NCBI GenBank assembly: GCA_942491145.1
Contig: CALOBC010000001.1
Location: forward strand, 62,001-126,000
Origin: CAXQUZ01 sp942491145
GTDB lineage: Bacteria > Myxococcota_A > UBA796 > UBA2385
Direction: 5' to 3'
DNA length: 64,000 nt
Each line of letters starts with the position of its first letter. Position 1 is the first letter of the stretch. Below, piece by piece: positions 27,266-36,314 of this stretch. Under the pieces are notes generated by a model. It ran no database searches, was not told the origin of the DNA, and was given only the letters and a program-made list of their open reading frames with translations. The position numbers and the translations under genes were made by a program.

Positions 27266-29653
27266 TCACGAGCAGTTGGCCTTGCCTTCCTGCGGGTTGA
27301 TCGTGCAGCTCAGTGTGGCGCCGCCCTTCACCTTGGAGCTCTGGTAGGCGGCCGGCACACCACCCTTGAAGCGCAGGGTGCAGGTGTCCTGGGGAACCGA
27401 CGCCACCACCGCCCGACCACCCGCGAAGTTGGCGCGCTGACGGAAACCACCGTTGCAGGTGACTTCGATGCCCTGGGCGGCACCCGCCGTCTTCAGGATC
27501 ACGGTGAGCGGGGCTGGGCCAGCCGGTGCCTTCGGCGGGGCCGGGGCCCGTGGGGCGCTCGACGGGGTCGGATTCCGCCGGCCAGTCGACTTCTTCGTGT
27601 TCTTCGGCTCTTTTTTCTGGGGTTCGGCGGTGTCCCCTCCCCGCTTCTTCTTGCCCTCATCCTTCTTTTTCTTGGCGGGCGCAGCATCCGAGATGGGCAC
27701 GTCGACCTTGGCCAGCTCGCTGCCCTTGTCGTCTTGTGAGGTGCGAATCCAGACCGCCACGCCCATCACCACACACACCATCATGAACGCGACCGTCACC
27801 AGGGCATAGACACGCTGGGAGTTGGTGCGCTGGGAGTTGTCACCCGCCGGCGGCGGGGGCGGACCCTGGGTGTGGAACGGCGTGGCCGCACCACCCTGTT
27901 GGGCGAAGCCTTGACCCGCGACCGGGCCTCGAATGGCGGACGGCGGCGGTGCAGCACCGAGTGAACCCGGCCCTCCCCCCATCGGCGGACGCTGGGGCGG
28001 CGGCATCGGCGGACCACCACTGAACCCTCCACCACGGGGCGGCGGCGGAGGCGCACCCATCGGCGGCGGCGCCATGCCCCGGGGCGGCGGAGGCGCTCCG
28101 CCAGACGGTGGCGGCGGGGCACTGGGGGCCGTGCCTCGACTGCGCTCAGCCTTGGGGGCCGGAATGGCAAAGAACATCGTCGCGCTGGGGTCACCCTGGA
28201 CCTCAACCTCATCGTCATCATCGTTGAGCGGCACCATCTGGAGCATGCCCGTCTCGTCCGGACTGCGCGAGCCGACGGGCTTGAGCGGACCACGGGGGGC
28301 CGGGCCACGCGAGGGCGGCGGCGGCATCGGCGGCGGTGGGGCCATCCGGTTGGCCACCGGCGCGCGGGGAGCCGCGGGGGCACGGGGCGGTGCGGGTGCC
28401 CGGGGAGCCGGTGCAGCCACTGGCGCACGAGGAGCGGGAGCTCGAGGAGCCGGGGCCGGCGCACGGGGAGCAGACGGAGCAAATGGAGTGGCGCGAGATG
28501 CTCCGCCACCCACCGGAGGCCGCACGGGCCCTCTTCCACCGGACATGTCGCCTCCCATACCTGTGACGGGATTCACCGACGCAACACCGCCCGAGGTGAC
28601 GTCGCTGGCATGCTTGTCGCGGGCCATCGACCGACGCAGGCGCTCTTCAATGGACAGCCGTCCGGCACCTCCCGGACGGGGCCGCGTGCCGATCTGGTCC
28701 AGCGCCGGAGGATCCCCGATGTCCGCGATGTCACCAAAGAAGAAGTTGCAGAACTCTTTTAGGTCAGCGCCCCGCTCTCGGTAGAGCGTGCGGCGCAGGT
28801 CCACCATCATGTCCTGGGCGGTCGGGTAGCGGTCGCCGGGTTGGGGACGCAGAGCACGGGTGAGCACCGGGCCGATCTGGGGCAGCCGGGTCTGGAGCTC
28901 CGCACACCGCGCCGCCGTGTCGCCCGTCTCGATGGCGCGCATGACCTCGGACAGCGGGTCGCCCGCACGCTCGTTGACCTGGTACAGCGGCTCCCGCATG
29001 AGCAGCTCGAACAAGATCAACCCGAGCGAGAAGACATCGGACCGGTGGTCAACGTTGTCGCCCCGCGCCTGTTCGGGCGACATGTACAGCAGCGTGCCCT
29101 TGATGCGGTCGGGGTCGCTCCCTCGAAAGTCGGTGTTGTCCACCCGAGCGAGGCCCCAGTCCAACACCTTGACCTCGCCTTGGCGGGTCAGCATGATGTT
29201 GTCGGGCTTCAGGTCGCGATGCACCAGCTGGAGCGGTTCTCCGTTGTCCCCAGGCGTCGTGTACGCTTGGTACAGCGCATCGGCAATCTCACAACCAATC
29301 TCGACCGCCGCTTCGGTGAACACCTGCTCCCGGGCCTTGTCGAGCTCTTCAAGCACCTTGGCGAGCGTGGACCCGTGAATGTACTCCATCACGACGGAGT
29401 GTTCATTCTCCACATAGTCAAACACACGGACAATGCCACGATGCTTGACTTGATCCAGCAGAGAGAACTCGCGCGTGAGCTGGGCCACTGACTCGTCGTC
29501 CGCCGTGTTCCGCAGCTTCTTGATGGCCACCAATCGGCGCCGAGGCGGCCGCCGACCACGTGCAGGGACCTCTCCGGCGGCGAGGTAGACCGTGCCGTAT
29601 TGGCCCGCCCCAAGCTCATCCACAATCTCGTACTGGCCGATATATCGTGTCAA
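27266..29653 (-). CDS. Membrane-anchored Ser/Thr protein kinase with long Pro-rich linker
   Basis: 795 residues if the TTG at 29653 is used (GAGAG upstream, typical kinase start TRYIGQYEIVDELG); a TTG 39 bases earlier is possible. Kinase motifs: GAGQYGTVYL (glycine loop), VAIKKL (lysine), HRDLKPDN (catalytic loop), DWG instead of DFG, and GTLLYMSPEQARGD. Residues about 340-620 are a Pro/Ala/Gly-rich linker. One membrane helix (ALVTVAFMMVCVVMGVAVWI) leads to an external C-terminal beta domain with Cys residues. It probably phosphorylates FHA-domain partners; two FHA-like proteins lie within 5 kb. Confidence 0.88.
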   Translation of the reverse strand: MTRYIGQYEIVDELGAGQYGTVYLAAGEVPARGRRPPRRRLVAIKKLRNTADDESVAQLTREFSLLDQVKHRGIVRVFDYVENEHSVVMEYIHGSTLAKVLEELDKAREQVFTEAAVEIGCEIADALYQAYTTPGDNGEPLQLVHRDLKPDNIMLTRQGEVKVLDWGLARVDNTDFRGSDPDRIKGTLLYMSPEQARGDNVDHRSDVFSLGLILFELLMREPLYQVNERAGDPLSEVMRAIETGDTAARCAELQTRLPQIGPVLTRALRPQPGDRYPTAQDMMVDLRRTLYRERGADLKEFCNFFFGDIADIGDPPALDQIGTRPRPGGAGRLSIEERLRRSMARDKHASDVTSGGVASVNPVTGMGGDMSGGRGPVRPPVGGGASRATPFAPSAPRAPAPAPRAPAPRAPVAAPAPRAPAPPRAPAAPRAPVANRMAPPPPMPPPPSRGPAPRGPLKPVGSRSPDETGMLQMVPLNDDDDEVEVQGDPSATMFFAIPAPKAERSRGTAPSAPPPPSGGAPPPPRGMAPPPMGAPPPPPRGGGFSGGPPMPPPQRPPMGGGPGSLGAAPPPSAIRGPVAGQGFAQQGGAATPFHTQGPPPPPAGDNSQRTNSQRVYALVTVAFMMVCVVMGVAVWIRTSQDDKGSELAKVDVPISDAAPAKKKKDEGKKKRGGDTAEPQKKEPKNTKKSTGRRNPTPSSAPRAPAPPKAPAGPAPLTVILKTAGAAQGIEVTCNGGFRQRANFAGGRAVVASVPQDTCTLRFKGGVPAAYQSSKVKGGATLSCTINPQEGKANCS

Positions 29654-29797
29654 CGGGCTGGCTCTCTGATGGACGGGGCGAGACTGTACCAAGGTTGACC
29701 TCCCACCAACGAGACGTCGTCGGGAGGTGCCACGCGGGGCATGGCGTCAGGCTTACACCTGGGCTCGGCCAATTGTAAGGGACAATGACAGACCGAT

Positions 29798-31327
29798 TCA
29801 AGCCTGCGGCGGTCCCCCAGGTGGCGGCTGGGTCGGCGGCGGCGCACTCACTTGGCGGCGCACCCCCGACGGGACCTTCGGGCGGAAGCGGCCCCGGAGC
29901 ATCCGACCCACGTTGAAGGTCGCCGCACCCACAAAGCTGAGGGAGACCAGCAATCCCAGAATGGGCATGATGATGGTCATCGTGTGGCGGTAGGGCTGCG
30001 CGAGGTGCCAGCCGTCGGCGTCCACTGCACCCGGTGGCGCATCCAGCCAGGCGCTCGGGTGGAGATCGAGTTGTGCGCCCGCAGTGGCGATGCCGGTCAG
30101 CTCCAGCTCGGTGGTGAACATCCGGCGCAGATAGTGAGGGTCGGTCCGGTACCGCAGCTCAAACCAACGATATCGCAGCGCTGCCGTGCCCTTGAAGGCC
30201 TCCGCCAGCCCATCCTTTCCTCGGCGCACATACGTTGTACCCCCACCCGCTCGAGCGATGAGGTCCAGGCTGGTCTTGTCGATGCCTTCGGTCTCCAGGT
30301 CGCCGTCGATGCGCCGGTCCTTGTAGCGCTGGCCACACAACAACGTGGGCGTGACCTCCAGCGTCTTGCCCTCCACCTCTTTGCGGCGGAATGGCTGCCC
30401 CAGCCCCACCGTGTGGACCGTCGGACGTTTGCGGAGGTCAACCCCATCGCCGTTGCGGGCCCGCCGCAGCTGCTTGAGCAGGTCGTCGAGCCGCGGAGCG
30501 TTGTCTGCGCAGGTGTCGCTGGCCTTCATGTTGTTGAAGCCGTCCGTGAGAATCACGACCGTGACGCTCATCCCGCCACTCTCGATGGCGTTGAGAACCG
30601 CCTCTTGTTCCAGCAACGGGCCGATGCTGTACGAGACCGCTTCGTACAAGTGGGTGTACCCGCCCAAGGGCTTGAGCTGGCGCACCGCTTGGCGGTATTC
30701 TTTTCGGTTGCCCAGCATGGTCAGCTTGCCACCCACCGGCTGGGGATCACCCTCGGTGAACTGCATGAGCAGCACCGAGTTGTAGTCACCACCGGCATCC
30801 GGAGGGAAGAAGGCGTTCGCCACATCGTCGAGCATCAGCGCTTGCTTGACTTGGGCCATGCGGGTGGGGCCGTCCTCCCGGTTCTTTTGCTTCATCGAAC
30901 CGGAGCCGTCGATGACCAGCACGTAGAGGGTGCCCTTTTCCCGCTCGGGATCATGGGGCACCACCTCGTACTTCATGCCTTCGGAGCCATCGACGATGGT
31001 TGTGCCCTGGTGGATCACCTTGAGCTGATCCTTGAAGGCCGGCAGGTCATAGGGGATGTCCGCATCCCAGAGCCGAAACCCAATCCGAACTTCACCGGAT
31101 GCCCGGTCCACATGGGGCAGGCACAGGTGGTACTCCGTCTGGGGAATGCTGGCCCGTGAGCACTGGTCGGGGCGCACGAACAGCTCCATCCGCAGCTCTT
31201 TTCCTTCGGACTGGCGGGGCTCGGTCACCCGGGTGGTCGTGCCGGGAATGGGGATGAGCACGCTCTCGCAACCCGCGACAATGCCCACCACCACAAACAA
31301 CAGCAGCTTGAGCCCTGCGCGCGCCAT
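29798..31327 (-). CDS. vWA-domain lipoprotein with C-terminal membrane helix
   Basis: 509 residues. A lipoprotein signal (LLLFVVVGIVAGC) places it in the envelope. A von Willebrand A domain spans about residues 130-350 with the MIDAS motif VIDGSGSMKQ and VVILTDGFNNM. A C-terminal membrane helix (TMTIIMPILGLLVSLSFVGA, about residue 450) is followed by a basic tail. It overlaps the upstream membrane gene by one base, so both are probably co-expressed with the kinase downstream. It likely binds another protein through a metal-dependent adhesion site. Confidence 0.82.
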   Translation of the reverse strand: MARAGLKLLLFVVVGIVAGCESVLIPIPGTTTRVTEPRQSEGKELRMELFVRPDQCSRASIPQTEYHLCLPHVDRASGEVRIGFRLWDADIPYDLPAFKDQLKVIHQGTTIVDGSEGMKYEVVPHDPEREKGTLYVLVIDGSGSMKQKNREDGPTRMAQVKQALMLDDVANAFFPPDAGGDYNSVLLMQFTEGDPQPVGGKLTMLGNRKEYRQAVRQLKPLGGYTHLYEAVSYSIGPLLEQEAVLNAIESGGMSVTVVILTDGFNNMKASDTCADNAPRLDDLLKQLRRARNGDGVDLRKRPTVHTVGLGQPFRRKEVEGKTLEVTPTLLCGQRYKDRRIDGDLETEGIDKTSLDLIARAGGGTTYVRRGKDGLAEAFKGTAALRYRWFELRYRTDPHYLRRMFTTELELTGIATAGAQLDLHPSAWLDAPPGAVDADGWHLAQPYRHTMTIIMPILGLLVSLSFVGAATFNVGRMLRGRFRPKVPSGVRRQVSAPPPTQPPPGGPPQA

Positions 31328-32361
31328 CAGATCTCCTCCTTGGGCAGCAGCAGGAACTCCACCTCCATGGCGTTGGTCCCGTCCCCGATCACGATGCGGT
31401 CGCCAGACGCGATTCGGGTCTCGAGAGGGGCCGGACGGCGGGGATCGTAGCGAAGGTCCACCCGCTCCAGGAACCGGTGCACGGTGGTCGCATACAGGCT
31501 GAGTCCGCGAGCGGTGTATCGACGGTTTTTGTCCACAGCGACCGACAGGTGCATCTCTTGCACCCCCTCGGACACGGGCGCGAAGTGGTCGAGCCCCCGG
31601 GGAAAGTGGCCCACAAAGCGCTCCTTGGGGGTGCCGTCGAGTGCGTCGATGGGAATCCGCCGGGCGAAGCGGCTGCCAGACAAGATGCGAAGCCAGCCCG
31701 CATAGAGCTCGTCGGGAATCGGCCAGGTCAGCAGGCCATATGCGAAGCCCCAGATCAAACCCAGTGTCATGCCTGAGAGATACAAGTCAGAGCCAAGGGT
31801 GGTTGAGCACAGGACATACCAGCACGCCCCGCCCAGCATGCCCGAGGCCATGCCACCCGCAGTGTGCCCCACCGGCGACTCCAGCTTGCGCACCATCATC
31901 GCGGCCATCCCCGAGGCGAGGCCCCCCATCGAGAAGGCACCTGCACGGAACGCGAGGCTCACCAGCGAGTCGTCGGCCGCGTCCTCAGCATTGCGGGCCC
32001 CGTCCGAACCCGAGATGAGCGCGTCATAGCCGCCGTACACGATCTTCGAGAACAGCCCCGACCACAGGAAGTACCAAGCCAAGGTGAGCACCACCGACAC
32101 CGCGGCGGTCAGGCCGATGAACATCATCGTGCGACCCACAGAACGACGTCGCAGCGCGCATTCTCCGAGGATGCTGGCCGACGCCACGGCGGCCGACACC
32201 GCACACATCAACACGGGGCCATCCCAGCTCGGTGGCCAGTAGACGCCGAACTGCACCACCACCGTCAGCACCAGCCACCAAGCCATCATGCCGGCACCGC
32301 CGCACCAAAACGCCATGGCGAGGTGCCGCATCCAAGTGTACGGAAGAAGGAAGATGTTCAC
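31327..32361 (-). CDS. Multi-pass membrane protein with FHA-like C-terminal domain
   Basis: 344 residues from a GTG at 32361 (weak site; an ATG at 32331 is an alternative). Six or so hydrophobic segments occupy residues 10-215. The cytoplasmic C-terminus has VAVDKNRRYTARGLSLYATT and then SGDRIVIGDGTNAMEVEF, a layout like the second half of an FHA fold. It overlaps the vWA gene and is divergent from another FHA-like gene. It may recruit kinase-phosphorylated partners at the membrane. FHA identity is by pattern only. Confidence 0.65.
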   Translation of the reverse strand: MNIFLLPYTWMRHLAMAFWCGGAGMMAWWLVLTVVVQFGVYWPPSWDGPVLMCAVSAAVASASILGECALRRRSVGRTMMFIGLTAAVSVVLTLAWYFLWSGLFSKIVYGGYDALISGSDGARNAEDAADDSLVSLAFRAGAFSMGGLASGMAAMMVRKLESPVGHTAGGMASGMLGGACWYVLCSTTLGSDLYLSGMTLGLIWGFAYGLLTWPIPDELYAGWLRILSGSRFARRIPIDALDGTPKERFVGHFPRGLDHFAPVSEGVQEMHLSVAVDKNRRYTARGLSLYATTVHRFLERVDLRYDPRRPAPLETRIASGDRIVIGDGTNAMEVEFLLLPKEEI

Positions 32362-32482
32362 TGCGGGTTCTCCCGATGCGGCGCCCCCATGGCTCTGCGG
32401 ACCGCGCTAGCGCGTGCCATGGTGCCTGAAGCGAAGCACGGGCGCACCCTGGTAGCATGCTGCCACAGGAGGGTTCCCACCG

Positions 32483-34156
32483 ATGTCCCAGGACGACCTC
32501 GCGGTCTATCTGCGCCTCACGCCCGAGTTCGGCGGCACCCGCTTCGGACCGTTCGAAGGCCTCGAGATCCGCCTCGGCTCCGATCCCGATCGCTGCCACA
32601 TTGTCATTCCCGAGACCCTCGGCGTGCTGCCAGAGCACCTGCGGGTCATTCGGCAGGGCCCCGCCAACCTCATCTTCACGCCCGCAGAACGGGCCGCCAC
32701 GGTCTACCTGTGGAAGCAAGGTGCTCGGCGGCCGGTCCAGGTGCAGACCCCGACGGCCGTGCGGCCCGGCGACGCGGTCGCGCTCGTCACACCGGACGGA
32801 CCGCGCTTCATCGTGGAGCTGGACGAGCTTCCCGAAGAGGTCAAGGCGCAGCGGGAAGAAGCGGCCAAGCGCAAGGGTGTGGGCCGCTCCCGGCTGAGCG
32901 CCGACTCCATGAAGTCCGAGGTCAAGCGCCAAGCATGGACCACGCTGCTCACAAAGGGGCCGATGCAGCTGGTGCAGAAGGCGGTGACCTTTGTGAAGTC
33001 CGGGGCCATCTATCAGCCCCGCAACATCATTCTCGGCGTCACCCTTCTCGGCGGGTACGTCTTCGGCGCGGCCACCCTCTGCTCAGGCAAGCGCACCCGC
33101 TCGGACCTCGCGACCAGCCAGGTGCGGGTCGACGACTGCCAGTCCCAGCTGGCCTATTGCCAGGGCAGCGACGCCGAAGATCCCGAGAGCCAGGCCTTTC
33201 ACCGCCTTGTTGGCGCCATCGTCCGCGAGACCAAGGTCGGCAGCGCCCTGGAAAAGGACGACATTCTCCGCGAGAAGGTGAAGAAGCGGGCCAAGATCTA
33301 CTTGAGCGACCCCAGCCAGTTTTCCTGGATCACCGAGCGCACCGGCCGCAAGGCGCAGGACTTCATCGCGTGGCGAAAAGCGCTGGAACAAAGCGACAAG
33401 ATCGACAACGAGACCAAGGCGCTTGCGCTGTGGCTCGCGGCCAACCCGAAGCGTGCCCGGGATGAATTCGACAGCATCATCGACTCCGAGGGCAATGACG
33501 CGTGTACGCGGGGGACCTTGCGCTTGACTTGGCGGCAGGCCCGCAACCTCGGCATCGAGACGGCCTTGGACGCCTTTCACCGAGGCAGCGCCGAAGCCGT
33601 GCGCGAGGACAAAGAGCGCGAGACCCTGCTCAAAGAGACGCTGGGCATCGTGGGCGAGTCGGAGCTTCCGGAGAACTTTGAGACCGGCATCCAGGCCCTG
33701 GGCCAGGGCGAGCGCCAGCACTGCATCTACCTCACCGACTCCGACGACCGGTCCCGCAACGGCCAGCTCATCCGCCACATGGAGCGCATGATGGGCGCTG
33801 ACGCCAACGGGGTGCCACCGTCCGGCAGCACCTACGCGCCGACCGCCCGCATTGCCCGGTTCTTCGCGGCGGACCTGAAGCGCACGGCCTACGACGACAA
33901 GGGCAAGACGCTGTTGGACCTGACCTTCCCCGACCAGACCCAGCCCAGCATCGTGTTGGGCGACCAGGCCGCCCCTGGGGAGTGGGCGCTGACCCAAGCC
34001 GCCGACACCATCGCGCTGGCGATCGTGGTGCCCTGCTTGCTGCGGCTGGAAGCCACCAAGGACCAACAGAAGAAGATCCTGGGCAGCGAAGAAGCGGCGC
34101 CAAGTCCATTCAACTGCCTCGTGCTGAACTGGCGCCTCACCCGTGGCGAGGACTGA
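32483..34156 (+). CDS. FHA-like domain protein with one TM helix and external domain
   Basis: 557 residues; ATG at 32483 with AGGAGGG upstream. Residues about 8-105 resemble a divergent FHA domain (LGSDPDRCHIVIPETLGVLP then EHLRVI and a PGDAVALVTPDG loop). A membrane helix (IILGVTLLGGYVFGAATL, about residue 178) divides it from a mostly helical 350-residue domain facing outward with no recognised fold. It is divergently transcribed from the membrane/vWA/kinase genes, and it probably belongs to the same signalling group. Confidence 0.72.
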   Translation: MSQDDLAVYLRLTPEFGGTRFGPFEGLEIRLGSDPDRCHIVIPETLGVLPEHLRVIRQGPANLIFTPAERAATVYLWKQGARRPVQVQTPTAVRPGDAVALVTPDGPRFIVELDELPEEVKAQREEAAKRKGVGRSRLSADSMKSEVKRQAWTTLLTKGPMQLVQKAVTFVKSGAIYQPRNIILGVTLLGGYVFGAATLCSGKRTRSDLATSQVRVDDCQSQLAYCQGSDAEDPESQAFHRLVGAIVRETKVGSALEKDDILREKVKKRAKIYLSDPSQFSWITERTGRKAQDFIAWRKALEQSDKIDNETKALALWLAANPKRARDEFDSIIDSEGNDACTRGTLRLTWRQARNLGIETALDAFHRGSAEAVREDKERETLLKETLGIVGESELPENFETGIQALGQGERQHCIYLTDSDDRSRNGQLIRHMERMMGADANGVPPSGSTYAPTARIARFFAADLKRTAYDDKGKTLLDLTFPDQTQPSIVLGDQAAPGEWALTQAADTIALAIVVPCLLRLEATKDQQKKILGSEEAAPSPFNCLVLNWRLTRGED

Positions 34157-34162
34157 GCCGGC

Positions 34163-34573
34163 TCAGGCGTCGGACGGGAGCTCGCGCTTGCGCCGGGCGC
34201 CGCCGACCAACAGGAAGACCCCCGCCCACGCCAACATCGCGCTGGTGCCCGTCGCGGTCGATGAGCAGCCGAAGCCACCCTTCTCCCCCGCCAGCTGGGC
34301 CGCGGAGACATCCGGCAGGTCGGTGTCGGCCGTGTCCACCACGGGGGTCGACGTGTCGATGGGCCCCGTGTCGATGGGCCCCGTGTCGATGCCTGAGTCC
34401 CCGCCGGTGTCGATCCCCGTGTCGTCGCCGGTGTCGAGGCCAGAGTCCCCCGACGTGTCGCCAGCGGAGTCACCCGGCGCAGGCGGACGTGTGCCTTGGA
34501 TGGCGGCCGAGCTGCTGGCCACAACGCCGATGCTGCCGATCATGATGGCGATGGAGACGGCTGCACTGCGCAT
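34163..34573 (-). CDS. Asp/Thr/Gly-repeat surface protein with MYXO-CTERM-like anchor
   Basis: 136 residues from the ATG at 34573 (GGGAAGAGGA site; signal peptide AAVSIAIMIGSIGVVASSSA). The middle is a run of D-T-G and D-S-G repeats. The C-terminus GGFGCSSTATG, hydrophobic helix (MLAWAGVFLLVGG) and RRKRE cluster match the Gly-Cys, TM, Arg layout of MYXO-CTERM surface-anchoring signals of myxobacteria. It is probably processed at the Cys and surface attached. Binding partners are unknown. Confidence 0.7.
   Translation of the reverse strand: MRSAAVSIAIMIGSIGVVASSSAAIQGTRPPAPGDSAGDTSGDSGLDTGDDTGIDTGGDSGIDTGPIDTGPIDTSTPVVDTADTDLPDVSAAQLAGEKGGFGCSSTATGTSAMLAWAGVFLLVGGARRKRELPSDA
34352..34391. repeat. 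15-bp tandem repeat in the MYXO-CTERM gene
   Basis: The 15-bp unit cgtgtcgatgggccc occurs twice in a row and then a third, partial time. On the minus strand it codes the I-D-T-G-P unit of the surface protein. Such in-frame repeats can vary in copy number. Confidence 0.8.
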
Positions 34574-35041
34574 CGACGATCCTCTTCCCGTCACAAGGAC
34601 GGCACTCGGGGTTCGGACAATGTGCCCCAACAACCAACCGCGCGCACAGCCCCCGATGGAGATGGCCCACGGCTACCACACGGTACCCCTGTCCTGCCCA
34701 GCTTAGCGCCTCGGGGGCAACTCGGCATCGCGACCTTGCGCGGCGGGCTCCAGTCCGCCACATTGGAGCACCGGTCGGGCCCCCGCCCCCATGCCCTTAG
34801 ACTCGCCAGTGGGACAAGGTCGTGTGACGGAGAAGGTCGATGACCTTGCCGTCTGCGTCATGCTCCGATAGCCGCCCACGGTATGCGTCCGGCCGCTCGC
34901 AGCCGCCGGCCCCCCCCTGCTTGCTGCGCGATTTGCCGCCAGGCCCTGACCAACCAGTTCCCGCGTCCCCGTGCTGCCCTCTCCTCTGAGCTCATCGCCT
35001 CTGAGGCCCGCGCATCGGTGACAACACGTATCGAGGTCGCC
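34574..35041. promoter_or_regulatory. Divergent intergenic region upstream of the L31 gene
   Basis: 468 bases with no convincing gene on either strand. It should carry promoters for the L31 gene and the MYXO-CTERM gene. The only structure I see is a short perfect inverted repeat AAGGTC-GAT-GACCTT at 34833-34847, which could be an operator. No tRNA, riboswitch or Zur-like box was recognised. Confidence 0.35.
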
Positions 35042-35290
35042 ATGAAGAACGATATCCATCCCTCCAACTACCGGCCCGTGGTCTTCTTCGACTCTTCGGT
35101 CGACCACAAGTTTGTCGTCCAGTCGTGCGTGAACACGCGCGACACCATCGTCATGGAAGACGGCAAGGAATACCCGCTGGTCAAGCTGGACATCTCGGAC
35201 AAGTCCCACCCGTTCTACACGGGCAAGCAGAAGCTGCTCGACACCGCTGGTCGGGTTGAGCGCTTCCGCAAGAAGTACGGCATGGCCTGA
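35042..35290 (+). CDS. rpmE2: 50S ribosomal protein L31 type B
   Basis: 82 residues: begins MKNDIHPSNYRPVVFFDSS and ends SHPFYTGKQKLLDTAGRVE plus a basic tail, a clear L31 of the type B class. It lacks the CxxC zinc ribbon of type A, so it is a zinc-independent (C-minus) form; in many bacteria such forms replace the zinc form under zinc shortage. The ATG at 35042 follows GAGGT. A strong hairpin lies 20 bases after the stop. Confidence 0.96.
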   Translation: MKNDIHPSNYRPVVFFDSSVDHKFVVQSCVNTRDTIVMEDGKEYPLVKLDISDKSHPFYTGKQKLLDTAGRVERFRKKYGMA

Positions 35291-35310
35291 GCCTCGCCGC
35301 TCTTCGCACG

Positions 35311-35344
35311 CACGCCCCGCCCGGCCCGATCCTGGCGGGGCGTG
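35311..35344 (+). terminator. Probable intrinsic terminator after the L31 gene
   Basis: A perfect 11-bp stem CACGCCCCGCC / GGCGGGGCGTG encloses a 12-base loop, 20 bases after the L31 stop. The following ttgcgt is only a weak T tract, so it may act partly with Rho or as an mRNA 3' end stabiliser. Confidence 0.7.
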
Positions 35345-35408
35345 TTGCGTCTGGGCACCTTGATGCCCCACCCGGTGCCCTCTCGGCACCCTCGCCCCCG
35401 GAGGCATC

Positions 35409-36236
35409 TTGTCCCGCAGCGCCAGCGAGAACAGCGCATCGATCAGCATTCCTGCGGGCGCACTGTACGGAGAGGCCACTGCACGGGCGCTGAGCCGACC
35501 GTCCGGGGAGGGACCGCCCGTGCCGCCCGAGCTGCTGTGGAGCATGGCCCTCATCAAGCGGTCCTTTGCCGAGGCCCACGAGCGCCAGGAGATCCTGGAC
35601 ACAGCCCGTGCGGAGTGGACAGTGGCGGCGGCTCAAGAAGTGATGGACGGGCGGCTGAACGACGACTTTCCCCTGAGCGTCGACCAGATCGGGGACGGCG
35701 CGCTGCTCGACACCACGAGCAATGAGGTCATCTCCAACCGAGCCATCGAGATGATGGGCGGCCAGGTGGGATCCGGCGACCCCGTGCACCCGACCCTGCA
35801 CATCGGCTTGGGACAGCGCCCTGGCATCGCAGTTGGCTGCGCGGTGCAGATCGCCGTGGCGGTGGCCATTGAAGAAGCGCTCTTGCCCGCCATCCGGCGC
35901 TCGAAGGCGCTCACCAGCGATGCGCGCACCCAAGCACGCCAAGCGCTGCTCGCGGCCCGGGACGGGCTGCTGGGACTGGGGCTGCACCCGGCAGATCTCG
36001 AGACAGGAGCGCTCGCGGTCCAGGAGATCGCCGATGAGTGCCGCCTCGACTTTGTCCTCTCCGCCGGGGAGCCCGTGGACGTTCGTGCTGCACTGGGGGC
36101 CATCGTCAAGCTCGCCGGCGCCCTCGGACTCGACGGCGTGTTGCCCTACACCGTGACCAAGGCCAAGACCACCGACGTGGCGCTCGTCGCTGCGCTCATG
36201 CACGATCTGCCGTCCCTGCGGGCCGCACTGCGCTGA
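35409..36236 (+). CDS. Truncated fumarase/aspartase-family pseudoenzyme
   Basis: 275 residues from a TTG with GGAGG five bases upstream. The first about 150 residues align with domain 1 of class II fumarase: ALYGEATARALS (for LWGAQTQRSL), ALIKRSFAEAH, then SNEVISNRAIEMMGG and VHPTLHIGLGQ. The TGSGT substrate loop is replaced by GDGALLD, the QSSND motif by QRPGI, and the whole catalytic middle including the THLQDA and GSSIMPGKVNP segments is missing. The remaining about 110 residues resemble helical end sequences. It cannot be a working fumarase on its own. It is open through its length, so it is more likely a kept paralog than a fresh pseudogene. Confidence 0.75.
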   Translation: MSRSASENSASISIPAGALYGEATARALSRPSGEGPPVPPELLWSMALIKRSFAEAHERQEILDTARAEWTVAAAQEVMDGRLNDDFPLSVDQIGDGALLDTTSNEVISNRAIEMMGGQVGSGDPVHPTLHIGLGQRPGIAVGCAVQIAVAVAIEEALLPAIRRSKALTSDARTQARQALLAARDGLLGLGLHPADLETGALAVQEIADECRLDFVLSAGEPVDVRAALGAIVKLAGALGLDGVLPYTVTKAKTTDVALVAALMHDLPSLRAALR

Positions 36237-36314
36237 AGGGCCTCCGTCGACGAGAAGCTGGAGATCCCCACCCGCCGAGGGTTAGGGTCCGGCGACCTCC
36301 AGCCCCTTGAGCCC

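Noticed and set aside
34340..34460. Short repeats considered as a CRISPR array
   Set aside because: Repeats are contiguous in-frame coding units for a D-T-G protein, with no spacers.
34574..35041. Possible tRNA or small gene upstream of L31
   Set aside because: No cloverleaf, CCA end or coherent reading frame seen.
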